NCBI GenBank assembly: GCA_965232405.1
Contig: OZ246966.1
Location: forward strand, 3,804,611 to 3,868,610
Source: RCIO01 sp965232405
Lineage (GTDB): Bacteria > Pseudomonadota > Alphaproteobacteria > Rhizobiales > Rhizobiaceae
DNA: 64,000 bases
Direction: 5' to 3'
Part shown: positions 7,155-14,789 of the stretch, one piece after another
How positions within the stretch are numbered: position 1 is the stretch's first letter
How the letters are laid out: each line of letters opens with the position of its first letter
Program-made: the position numbers and the translations under genes
Notes under the pieces: generated by a model
Databases searched by the model: none
What the model was told of the DNA's origin: nothing
Seen by the model: only the letters and a program-made list of their open reading frames with translations

Positions 7155-9284
7155 ATGGCCGCATCGACCGAGTTTTCCCGTCTGCCCAAACAGCACGTAC
7201 CGCTGTTCGTGATCTCGCCGCGCCGCATTGTCGGCGACATCCTTTCGCGCGGATGGGTGGAAAGCATCATTCCTTTCCTCGCGCTGATATGCGTGGTGGT
7301 CGGCATATTGCTTACGACCGACGGCTATTTTGCCGTGTCGAACCTGCTCACACTTGCGCAGTACACCCCTGATGCCGGGCTGGTGGTGCTGGCGATGCTG
7401 ATCGTCGTCGCCGTCGGCGGCATCGACCTTTCGGTCGGCTCAAACTTCGCGATGTCGGCGTTCACGGCGCTGTTCTGCTTTCACATTCTCAGCCTGCCCG
7501 TGCCGCTGGTCTTGCTTGCCAGCCTGACGGCGGGCTCGCTGGTGGGCGCGGCCAATGGTGTGATCGCCGGCCTGATCGGTTGCGGCGCGCTGCTGACCAC
7601 GCTCGGCACCATGATTACACTGAGGGGGCTCTACACCCTGTCGTCGCAGGCCTGGCTGGTCGATATCTCTACCAGTGCCCGTATCGACGATCTCTGGGAC
7701 TGGATCGGCTTCGAGAAATTCATGGCGATGCCTGTCGCGTTCTGGGCGCTGCTTGGCGTGGCCATTCTGGTTTTCGTCATGTTCCGCCAGACGCGCTTCG
7801 GCTGGCATGTCCTTGCCGTGGGCGGCAACCGAAAGGCCGCGAGGCATGGCGGCATCCAGGTCAAGTTCACCATCTTCCTGGCCTACATCCTGACAGGACT
7901 GATCGTCGGGCTGTCCGGTTTTCTCTATGCGGCGCGCCAGAACAGCGTCGGCTCCGACACGGGCATCGGGCTGGAGTTCTTCACGCTGACGGCGCTGGTC
8001 GTCGGGCTGGGTGGCTTCGTTCCGGGGCGCGGAGCGGTCATCTCCGTGCTGGTCGGTTTTGCGACCGTCTACATCCTGAACAATGCGTTGCTCAACGCCG
8101 GTCTGCGCGGCGACTTCGTGCAGTTCTCGATGGGTGCGATCATCATCGCGATCCTGGCCATCGACGTGAAATTCCGAAAACACCGTCACCGTCTTCTGGC
8201 TTCGACCTATCTCGATCCAGTTGCGGTGGAGATCGACCCGGTCGCCGGCATGTCCGGGCTGATGCCGACCGAGATCGAGCCAAAGCTTCGTGGCGCCGAG
8301 ATCATCGGGGCAGGGCGGGTCGACGGTCCCGAGGATGTCATCCTTGATCGCGAAGGCAATCTCTATTGCGGTAACCGTGACGGGCGTATTCTGCGGCTTG
8401 CCGCGCCCGACTATTCAAATGTCGAAGTGCTGGCCAAGATCGGCGGAAGGCCGCTGGGCCTGGCTTTCGATCCGGAAGGGCGGCTGGTGACCTGTGTCGC
8501 GGGAATGGGCCTCCTGCGCGTCAGCATGGACGGCGAAGTCGAGCTACTGACCGACCAGACGGACCGCAGCTTCTTCAGCATTCAGGACGACACAACCATC
8601 AGAATGGCGGATGATCTCGACATCGCGCCGGACGGGAAGATCTACTTCACCGACGCCACCAAGCGCTATGACATCGAGAACTGGGGCCTCGACCTGCTCG
8701 AAGGCAGGCCGAACGGACGTCTCATCAGCTATGATCCGGAGACGCGGCGGACCCAAACGGTTTGCGACAATCTGGTCTTCCCGAATGGCGTGTGTCTGAC
8801 ACATGACGGCAAGTTCCTGCTGGTCGCCAGCACTTGGAACTGCTCGATCCTGATATTCGACCTGAACAATCTGGCAGCGGGTCCGCGCGTGTTTCTGGAC
8901 GGGCTCCCCGGTTACCCCGACAACGTCAACCGCGCCTCCGATGGCGGCTACTGGGTTGCGCTTGCGGGCATGCGCAATCCGATCATGGATCAGGCGATGA
9001 AATATCCGGCGCTCAGGCGGCGCATGGCAAAGCGCGTACCGCCAACAAACTGGCTGTTCGGCAACCTCAATGTTGGCGGCGTGCTCAAGATCGACGGCGA
9101 GGGCACAATCGTGGACGCGCTGTGGGACGAGCCGGACGGCCCGCTCTACATGATCACATCCATGCGCGAACACGAGGGCACCCTGTTTCTGGGCAGTGTG
9201 TCGAACGACAAGATCGGCCGGCTGAAACTGCCCGCCGCGAACGCGCGCTGGAACGGACCGCGCAGCTATTGGGGCGAGGTCTAG
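7155..9284 (+). CDS. ABC permease fused to a C-terminal SMP-30/strictosidine-synthase-like propeller
   Basis: 709 residues. Residues 1 to about 350 are an RbsC-type permease with hydrophobic segments from about residue 40, the GGIDLSVGSNFAMSA segment (about 90) and GGNRKAARHGGIQVK (about 226). After the last membrane segment and a basic stretch KFRKHRHR comes a linker, and from about residue 370 a full beta-propeller: GPEDVILDREGNLYCGNRDG, LGLAFDPEGRL, APDGKIYFTDAT, NGVCLTHDGKFLLVAST and LPGYPDNVNRASDGGYWV. RbsC-family C-termini face the cytoplasm, so the propeller is predicted to be cytoplasmic and tethered at the transporter exit. ATG 7155 was chosen over an upstream TTG at 7134 that abuts the hairpin. 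There is no stop or frameshift between the halves, so the fusion is real in this sequence. Confidence 0.9.
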   Translation: MAASTEFSRLPKQHVPLFVISPRRIVGDILSRGWVESIIPFLALICVVVGILLTTDGYFAVSNLLTLAQYTPDAGLVVLAMLIVVAVGGIDLSVGSNFAMSAFTALFCFHILSLPVPLVLLASLTAGSLVGAANGVIAGLIGCGALLTTLGTMITLRGLYTLSSQAWLVDISTSARIDDLWDWIGFEKFMAMPVAFWALLGVAILVFVMFRQTRFGWHVLAVGGNRKAARHGGIQVKFTIFLAYILTGLIVGLSGFLYAARQNSVGSDTGIGLEFFTLTALVVGLGGFVPGRGAVISVLVGFATVYILNNALLNAGLRGDFVQFSMGAIIIAILAIDVKFRKHRHRLLASTYLDPVAVEIDPVAGMSGLMPTEIEPKLRGAEIIGAGRVDGPEDVILDREGNLYCGNRDGRILRLAAPDYSNVEVLAKIGGRPLGLAFDPEGRLVTCVAGMGLLRVSMDGEVELLTDQTDRSFFSIQDDTTIRMADDLDIAPDGKIYFTDATKRYDIENWGLDLLEGRPNGRLISYDPETRRTQTVCDNLVFPNGVCLTHDGKFLLVASTWNCSILIFDLNNLAAGPRVFLDGLPGYPDNVNRASDGGYWVALAGMRNPIMDQAMKYPALRRRMAKRVPPTNWLFGNLNVGGVLKIDGEGTIVDALWDEPDGPLYMITSMREHEGTLFLGSVSNDKIGRLKLPAANARWNGPRSYWGEV

Positions 9285-9285
9285 G

Positions 9286-10329
9286 ATGCTGTTTTCAAAG
9301 CGCAACCACGAAGCGCCTGGGATGACGCTCGAAGGTGTCATGGGCCCAAATGGCAGGCTGGACGAGGCTGAACGCCTTGCCGTGGAGGCGCCCCACGCGC
9401 TTTGCGTGACACAGGATGGGGAGCTGCTTTATTCATCCGGCAGCACGGTGCAGTTACTGTCCCGCTGGGCCGCAAAACCGAAGAAATTCGCAGCGTTCGA
9501 CGCCGCTGTTAAGACGCTGTGTGCGAGTGCCGGCGGCCTCGTCGCCGTTGGATTGCACGATGGCCGGATTGTCGTGCTCGGCCCCGATGCCAGGCCGGCT
9601 AGCGGGTGGAGCGATCTCGTGTGGCAAGGACAACTGACCGACTGCGCCTTCACCTCGGAAGAAGAAATCCTGGCGGTCGATCACGGATATGGGGCGGACG
9701 AGGACTTCATGTCTGTCGCGCCCTGGGATGACAAGGCAACAGGGATGGCGATCTCACTTTCCCGGTCGGGTGAGGCCAAAAAGGTTGCCGACAATCTGCA
9801 TTGCCCGATGGGCATCGCGCGCGACATTGGAGGCAACTGGCTTGTCTCCCTGTACGAGCGTGGAGCAATCGTCGGCCTCGACGGCACAGTGAGACAGTCC
9901 GGTTATCCGGCATATCCGGGACGGCTGCGCCGCACGGCGAACGGCTATCTGCTTGCCTGTCTGGCGCGCCGCGATCCGCTGATCGAGTTCCTGAAAGGCG
10001 AGAACGACTTCGTCGAGGAGATGAAAGCGTCGATTGCGCCGCACCACTGGATATCGCCGCGCGCGCGCGCCGAGTTTGCCCATGATCTCCCGATCGAGAT
10101 GGGCTCGACCCGGCTCTACGGCGAAGTGAAACCCTGGGCACCCTCATTCTCTTACGGCCTGATCATCGAACTCGACGAGAAGCTTATGCCTGTCGGTTCG
10201 GCGCATTCGCGGGCCAACGGAATGCGGCATGCAATCTCCGACGCGCTCGAGTGGAACGGTGACGTGATCGCCGTCAGCAAGTCCAGCGGTGAAATACTCA
10301 GGGTCGGTTCTGCGGGAGCAAGGGCATGA
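9286..10329 (+). CDS. SMP-30/strictosidine-synthase-like beta-propeller
   Basis: 347 residues with no signal peptide, so probably cytoplasmic. Propeller features: repeated D-G turns, LHCPMGIARDIGGNWLVSLYERG (shown in part here), and the family segment YPAYPGRLRRTANGYLLAC (about 205). The closing part SANGMRHAISDALEWNGDV resembles the metal-proximal strand of SMP-30 proteins. It starts one base after the stop of the permease-propeller fusion and overlaps the next ATPase by ATGA, repeating the arrangement of the first propeller/ATPase pair. Closest relative in the window is the partial protein at 1-906. Lactonase activity is plausible by family, unproven for this branch. Confidence 0.85.
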   Translation: MLFSKRNHEAPGMTLEGVMGPNGRLDEAERLAVEAPHALCVTQDGELLYSSGSTVQLLSRWAAKPKKFAAFDAAVKTLCASAGGLVAVGLHDGRIVVLGPDARPASGWSDLVWQGQLTDCAFTSEEEILAVDHGYGADEDFMSVAPWDDKATGMAISLSRSGEAKKVADNLHCPMGIARDIGGNWLVSLYERGAIVGLDGTVRQSGYPAYPGRLRRTANGYLLACLARRDPLIEFLKGENDFVEEMKASIAPHHWISPRARAEFAHDLPIEMGSTRLYGEVKPWAPSFSYGLIIELDEKLMPVGSAHSRANGMRHAISDALEWNGDVIAVSKSSGEILRVGSAGARA

Positions 10330-11822
10330 GCGGGAACCCGATTGTCAGCCTTGAAAAGGTCACCAAGACATATGGCGGCATTGCCGCCCTTGAGCAGGCC
10401 GATTTCGACCTCCACCCGGGCGAAATCCATGCGCTTGTGGGCGAGAACGGGGCAGGAAAGTCGACCCTGTGCAAGCTGATTGCAGGCGTCATCGTCCCCA
10501 ATGAAGGCACGATCCGGGTGGACGGCCAGCCGGCAAATCTGGCGACCCCCAAGGATGCCAGCCGCCTCGGTATCTCGATGGTCTATCAGGAGACCAGTCT
10601 GGTCCCACAGCTAACCGTGGCGCAGAACATGGTGCTGGGCCGTGAAAACGCCTTCAACTCGATCAGGAAGGTGCGCAATGCCGCGCGCCAGGTGCTGCAG
10701 CGGCTCAACTTCAAGGTCGATCCGATGCAGCTTGCCGGTTCGCTCTCCACCGCCAAGCGCCAGATGGTCGAGATTGCGCGAGCCGTCTTGAACGAGGCGC
10801 GTGTGATCATTCTGGACGAGCCGACCGCCGCACTGACGCCGGAAGAAACCGACCACCTTTTCGACCTGATGCGGTCGCTGCAGAAAAGCGGCGTTGCGAT
10901 GATCTTCATTTCGCATGCGCTTGAGGAAGCGCTGAACCACGCCGACCGGATCTCGGTGTTGCGCAACGGAAAACTTATGATCACCGGCCCGGCCGCGGAA
11001 TTCGACCGCAATCGCCTCATCCACCACATGATCGGCGAGGAACTGAAGGAGTTCGAGCGTGAGCCGACCACGAGTGCGGGCCCCGGCTCGGCCCTGCCGG
11101 TGCTGCGTGTCGAAAACGTACGCATGGGCAGCATGGTCAACAACATGTCGTTCTCGATCTTCCCCGGTCAGATCACCGGCATAGCCGGCCTGATCGGGTC
11201 TGGCCGCAGCGAGGTCGCCAAAGTGATCATGGGCCACACCAAGCGCAATTTTGGCGGCGGGCGCATCTGGCTGGAAGGTCAGGAGGTGCGCTACGCGCTT
11301 CCCGCGCAGGCCGTGGCCGACGGCATTGCCTATGTCAGCGAAGACCGGAAGCTGGACGGTTTCTTCGAAACGATGAACGCGACCGAGAACATCGGGCTCG
11401 GCTGGATGGCCAAGTTCGGGCGCAGGAAGCTGGTCGCGCCGCTGCAACGCATGGCTCAGTCGGCAAGGGATTGGGAGGACCGCCTTTCGATACGAAGTAT
11501 CGGCAAGAACCAGTCGGTGCTCTATCTGTCCGGCGGCAACCAGCAGAAGGTGGTGATTGCAAAATCACTGGTACAGAAACCCAAACTGGTGATCTTCGAT
11601 GAGCCGACACGCGGGGTCGATGTGGGTGCGATTGCGGAAATCCGGCAGATCGTGCGCGACTTCGCCGAGAGTGGCGCAGGCGTGATCCTCATTTCATCCT
11701 ATCTGCCGGAAATCCTGGACCTTTCCGACCGGATCCTGGTGGCCAAGAGCGGCACGATCGTGGCTGAGTTTGCACGCGGCGAGGCGACAGCCTCACGCAT
11801 CCTCCACGCAGCCATTCATTGA
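10326..11822 (+). CDS. Sugar-type ABC importer ATPase, two NBDs (paralogue B)
   Basis: 498 residues, the same length as paralogue A. NBD1: Walker A GENGAGKST (about 37), Walker B VIILDEPTAAL; its signature reads LSTAKRQM in place of LSxGQRQM, so NBD1 carries a weakened signature (E. coli MglA is also irregular here). NBD2: LIGSGRSE, LSGGNQQK (about 400), VIFDEPTRGVDVGA. It is translationally coupled (ATGA) to the propeller upstream and is the last gene of the run; convergent iclR lies 186 bases on. Two double-NBD ATPases with different signature wear could assemble as a heterodimer on the two permeases, or each could serve its own substrate. Confidence 0.92.
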   Translation: MSGNPIVSLEKVTKTYGGIAALEQADFDLHPGEIHALVGENGAGKSTLCKLIAGVIVPNEGTIRVDGQPANLATPKDASRLGISMVYQETSLVPQLTVAQNMVLGRENAFNSIRKVRNAARQVLQRLNFKVDPMQLAGSLSTAKRQMVEIARAVLNEARVIILDEPTAALTPEETDHLFDLMRSLQKSGVAMIFISHALEEALNHADRISVLRNGKLMITGPAAEFDRNRLIHHMIGEELKEFEREPTTSAGPGSALPVLRVENVRMGSMVNNMSFSIFPGQITGIAGLIGSGRSEVAKVIMGHTKRNFGGGRIWLEGQEVRYALPAQAVADGIAYVSEDRKLDGFFETMNATENIGLGWMAKFGRRKLVAPLQRMAQSARDWEDRLSIRSIGKNQSVLYLSGGNQQKVVIAKSLVQKPKLVIFDEPTRGVDVGAIAEIRQIVRDFAESGAGVILISSYLPEILDLSDRILVAKSGTIVAEFARGEATASRILHAAIH

Positions 11823-11838
11823 GCGCGATTGGTGAAGA

Positions 11839-11862
11839 TCCGGGTGAATCGTTGAACCCGGA
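11839..11862 (+). terminator. Possible weak transcription stop after the ABC operon
   Basis: Arms TCCGGGT and ACCCGGA form a 7-bp perfect inverted repeat with a 10-base loop, 17 bases after the ATPase stop. There is no T-run after it, so Rho-independent termination is uncertain. The rest of 11,823-12,008, between convergent genes, shows no convincing gene. Confidence 0.3.
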
Positions 11863-12008
11863 ACCAGAGGCCGTGGCTGCGCACAAGGCTTTCACTCGCC
11901 CAGTCGGCGCCGTGAGCGCAGCGATCTGGCGCGAGACAGCAACCTGGCGGCGGATGTCAAACCTTTTCCGGTCCGCACATCTTTGCAACGGTCCAGTCGA
12001 TAAGCCGC

Positions 12009-12812
12009 TTACGTTGAACGCAGGCCCCTGACAGGTGTCTTCGGGTAGCTCAAGGACAGCTGATCGGTAGCCGATTTCAGCCGTGGCAGAAATTCGGCGA
12101 CCAAGTCGTCCAGCTCGCGATCCATGTTGTGGCAACTGATACTGATCGATGCGACGCAGCGCTTCTCGCGATTGAAGACTGGAACGGCGACAGATTTGAT
12201 CGTCAGGTCCAGGCCGCCATCGTTGGTCGCATAGCCTTTCTCGCGCGCTTCGAGAATGATGTTTCGGAGCTGCGCCTTGTCCATGATTGTACGAGGCGTC
12301 AGCGTCTTCAGTTCGGAGCGATTCAGGATATCGTCCATTTCCGGGATTGGCAGTTGCGACAGCATTGCCCGGCCGGTGGCTGTGAGTGGCGCCGGGAAGG
12401 TGAGGCCAACGGTCATCGACGTGCGCACAAATCCCTTGGCGGGTACACCGCAGATGAAAATCACGTTGGTATCGTCCAGCACCGACGCCGATGACGAGAT
12501 GTGGATCGTGTCCTCGATAGCCTGCTCCATGTACGGCATCAGAAGATCCGTCATGGCGACGGACGACAGGAACGCGTGGCTGAGCGTCAATATTCGCGGC
12601 TGGAGTTCATACCAGTGGCCATCGGTCTTGACGTAGCCCATCCCGGTCAGCGTCGAGAGCAACCGCCTTACAGTGGCACGCGAGAGCCCGGTGCGTTTCG
12701 CGGCCTCTGACAGAGTCAGACCGTTCTGGCCCCCGTCAAACGCCTCGAGAACGTTCAGGCCGCGTTCGAATGCGCGGACCCAACCCTTCGGTTCTTCGCT
12801 GGCTCGATTCAT
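12009..12812 (-). CDS. IclR-family transcriptional regulator
   Basis: 267 residues with the standard IclR layout: an N-terminal winged helix-turn-helix (residues about 15-75; FERGLNVLEAF, LTLSEAAKRTGLSRATVRRLL) and a C-terminal ligand-binding domain (about 90-260; VGLTFPAPLTATGRAML, GYATNDGGLDLTIKSVAVPV). It resembles the PcaR/PobR branch that senses aromatic or other acid effectors. A GGGAGGG Shine-Dalgarno sits just before the ATG at 12812. It is divergent from the GMC-oxidoreductase/ALDH/TRAP operon, whose promoter region carries two palindromes, so it is the likely local regulator. The effector cannot be deduced. Confidence 0.93.
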   Translation of the reverse strand: MNRASEEPKGWVRAFERGLNVLEAFDGGQNGLTLSEAAKRTGLSRATVRRLLSTLTGMGYVKTDGHWYELQPRILTLSHAFLSSVAMTDLLMPYMEQAIEDTIHISSSASVLDDTNVIFICGVPAKGFVRTSMTVGLTFPAPLTATGRAMLSQLPIPEMDDILNRSELKTLTPRTIMDKAQLRNIILEAREKGYATNDGGLDLTIKSVAVPVFNREKRCVASISISCHNMDRELDDLVAEFLPRLKSATDQLSLSYPKTPVRGLRST

Positions 12813-12885
12813 TTTCCCTCCCGTGAACGCACCGGAAAACTAGCGTCGGTCAGTGCAATCAGCAACGCGCCATACCCGCGTAACA

Positions 12886-12898
12886 GCTGAATTTCAGC
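12886..12898. promoter_or_regulatory. 13-bp palindrome upstream of iclR
   Basis: GCTGAA-T-TTCAGC is a perfect palindrome 74 bases upstream of the iclR start and about 80 bases from the twin GTTCA boxes. It could be an autoregulatory operator for iclR or the site of another factor. It differs in sequence from the two downstream boxes. Confidence 0.4.
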
Positions 12899-12948
12899 AG
12901 ATCCTGCCGGTCCACGTGGCGCTAGCCCGCATATGTGATCCTTGCTTG

Positions 12949-12976
12949 TTGACATCTCCCCGCCGCAAACTCTAGT
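12949..12976 (+). promoter_or_regulatory. Candidate sigma-70 promoter of the GMC/ALDH/TRAP operon
   Basis: A consensus -35 TTGACA (12949-12954) is followed after 16 bases by TCTAGT (12971-12976) as a weak -10. The first GTTCA box begins immediately downstream, which would place the operator over the start site and suggests repression. Position and the -35 match are seen; function is inferred. Confidence 0.45.
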
Positions 12977-13010
12977 GTTCATTAGCTGAACATTTGTTCA
13001 TCTAGTGAAC
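12977..13010. promoter_or_regulatory. Tandem IclR-type operators, GTTCA-N5-TGAAC twice
   Basis: Two 15-bp palindromes lie at 12977-12991 and 12996-13010, both GTTCA-N5-TGAAC, with centres 19 bp apart (close to two helical turns). They sit in the gap between divergent iclR and the GMC oxidoreductase. IclR proteins bind as dimers or paired dimers to short palindromes, which fits. The second box overlaps a GTG (13005) that could otherwise be read as the GMC start, arguing for a later start codon. Confidence 0.65.
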
Positions 13011-13031
13011 ACCTATCGGATTGCACAGAGC

Positions 13032-14789
13032 ATGTCGAGCCGCGCGATAAGACTCCCCCAGAACCCTGATCCGATGGAGGTCGCGGGAAGGTTCGATGCA
13101 ATCGTCGTGGGGGCAGGGTCGGCCGGTTGCGTTCTCGCCAACAGGCTGTCCGAGGATCCCGAGACGCGTGTGCTTCTGGTCGAGGCGGGCCGCGACACGC
13201 CGCCGGGCGCGGTTCCGGATGACATTCGCGACAGTTATCCACATCGTGCCTACTACAATCGCGACTATCACTGGCTGGGCCTCAAGGTCGCCAACGGGGC
13301 AGGGTGGCCGTCGAACCAGGCCGCCGGCTTCAAGGCCTATGAACAGGGCCGCATCATGGGCGGCAGTTCCAGCATCAACGGCATGATGGCCATCCGAGGT
13401 CTGCCATCTGATTTCGATGAGTGGGAGGAGCAGGGGGCGACCGGCTGGGGTTGGGACGAGGTCGCACCCTATTTCCGCAAGCTGGAAACAGATCTCAATA
13501 TGGTTGGCCCGCTTCACGGTGCTGAAGGCAACCTGCCGGTGCGCCGTATTCCGCGCTCGGAATGGCCGGGCTTTTCGGAAGCTGCCTGCCGCGCCCTCGA
13601 GGCCGAGGGAATTCCCTATCGCGAGGACCATAATGACGGCTCCTGCGAGGGCGTCTATCCGATGCCGATCAACAACCGGGACGACCAGCGGGTGTCATCG
13701 GCCGCAGCCAATCTGACGGCGGAGGTTCGCGCGCGGCCGAACCTCACGATTTTCACTGATACGCAGGTCGATCGAATTCTGCTCGACGAGCGAAGGGCGA
13801 GCGGGATCACCGTCCTGAAAGACGGCAAGACCGCAGCCTATGCGGCGGCCGAGGTCTTCATCTGCTGCGGCGCGTTACACTCCCCGGTCATGCTCATGCG
13901 TTCAGGTATCGGCGACCCCCGTCATCTTGCGGCGGCGGGGCTGCAGACAGTTGTGCCGCTGTCGGGGGTCGGGAAGAATCTTCAGGATCACCCGACAATC
14001 GGCATCGCATCCTTCATGTCGCGGGACGCCCGGCTGTCGCGTCACATGCGTCGTCACCTGCTCCTCGGGGCGCGCTACAGTTCGGGTGTCGAGGGATGCA
14101 CCGAAGGCGACATGTACCTTCTGTGCGCTAACCAGGTGGCATGGCACAGCATCGGCAAACAGTTCGGGGCACTGATCGCCTGGGTCAACAAGTCCTACTC
14201 GCGCGGTCGGGTTCGCCTCGACCCCAACAACCCGCATGGTGCCCCGGATATCGATCTCAACCTGTTGAGCGACCAGCGCGATCTGGTCCGCCTCACGGAC
14301 GCCCTGCACTTCATCGTCAAGCTGTACGGTTCCACGCACCTGCGCGCGATCGCGCCTGAGCCTTTCGCCGCGTCCTATACGGACCGCGAGCGGCGGCTGG
14401 GCACCATCAATCTTCCAAACCGCGCTCTTGCGGCGGCCGGTGCAATGCTGATGGACGCGAGCCGGTCTGCGCGTCGACTCATTACGCGCAGCGTGATTGC
14501 TCCGGACGGCGATCTGTCTTCGCTGATCGAAAATCACGACCGACTGGCCGAGTGGACGCTGAAGAGCGTCACGCATGGCTGGCATGCCTGTGGAACGTGC
14601 CGCATCGGCTCGCCAGACGATCCCGAGGCCGTCGTCGACAGCGACTGCCGCGTCATAGGCATCGATGGATTACGCGTCGTCGATGCCTCGGTGATGCCGT
14701 CAATCGTCAGCGCCAACACCAATCTGACCACGATGATGATCGCCGAAAAAATCGCCGATGCAGCAAGAATGAGGAGATCCGCCCAATGA
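13032..14789 (+). CDS. GMC-family FAD-dependent oxidoreductase (choline/alcohol dehydrogenase-like)
   Basis: About 585 residues. The FAD dinucleotide fold VVGAGSAGCVLANRLSED is near the N-terminus, followed by the GMC signatures GRIMGGSSSINGMM (about 105) and CCGALHSPVMLMRSGIG (about 280). The active-site region HGWHACGTCRIG and the closing SANTNLTTMMIAEKIAD supply the usual His and Asn. It oxidises an alcohol to an aldehyde with FAD; the next gene is the matching aldehyde dehydrogenase. ATG 13032 is chosen because an upstream GTG (13005) overlaps an operator; ATG 13074 is also possible and none has a strong ribosome-binding site. Substrate unknown. Confidence 0.92.
   Translation: MSSRAIRLPQNPDPMEVAGRFDAIVVGAGSAGCVLANRLSEDPETRVLLVEAGRDTPPGAVPDDIRDSYPHRAYYNRDYHWLGLKVANGAGWPSNQAAGFKAYEQGRIMGGSSSINGMMAIRGLPSDFDEWEEQGATGWGWDEVAPYFRKLETDLNMVGPLHGAEGNLPVRRIPRSEWPGFSEAACRALEAEGIPYREDHNDGSCEGVYPMPINNRDDQRVSSAAANLTAEVRARPNLTIFTDTQVDRILLDERRASGITVLKDGKTAAYAAAEVFICCGALHSPVMLMRSGIGDPRHLAAAGLQTVVPLSGVGKNLQDHPTIGIASFMSRDARLSRHMRRHLLLGARYSSGVEGCTEGDMYLLCANQVAWHSIGKQFGALIAWVNKSYSRGRVRLDPNNPHGAPDIDLNLLSDQRDLVRLTDALHFIVKLYGSTHLRAIAPEPFAASYTDRERRLGTINLPNRALAAAGAMLMDASRSARRLITRSVIAPDGDLSSLIENHDRLAEWTLKSVTHGWHACGTCRIGSPDDPEAVVDSDCRVIGIDGLRVVDASVMPSIVSANTNLTTMMIAEKIADAARMRRSAQ

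Noticed and set aside
6018..7196. Long minus-strand open frame opposite the binding-protein gene
   Set aside because: It mirrors the codon phase of the plus-strand gene, has no family motif or ribosome-binding site, and is typical of GC-rich antisense frames.
11819..12031. Short open frame after the second ATPase
   Set aside because: It overlaps the ATPase stop and the iclR 3' end, has no family signal and no ribosome-binding site.
13005..13031. GTG start that would extend the GMC oxidoreductase
   Set aside because: It lies inside the second GTTCA palindrome and close to the predicted promoter, leaving no room for a leader; no Shine-Dalgarno sequence.
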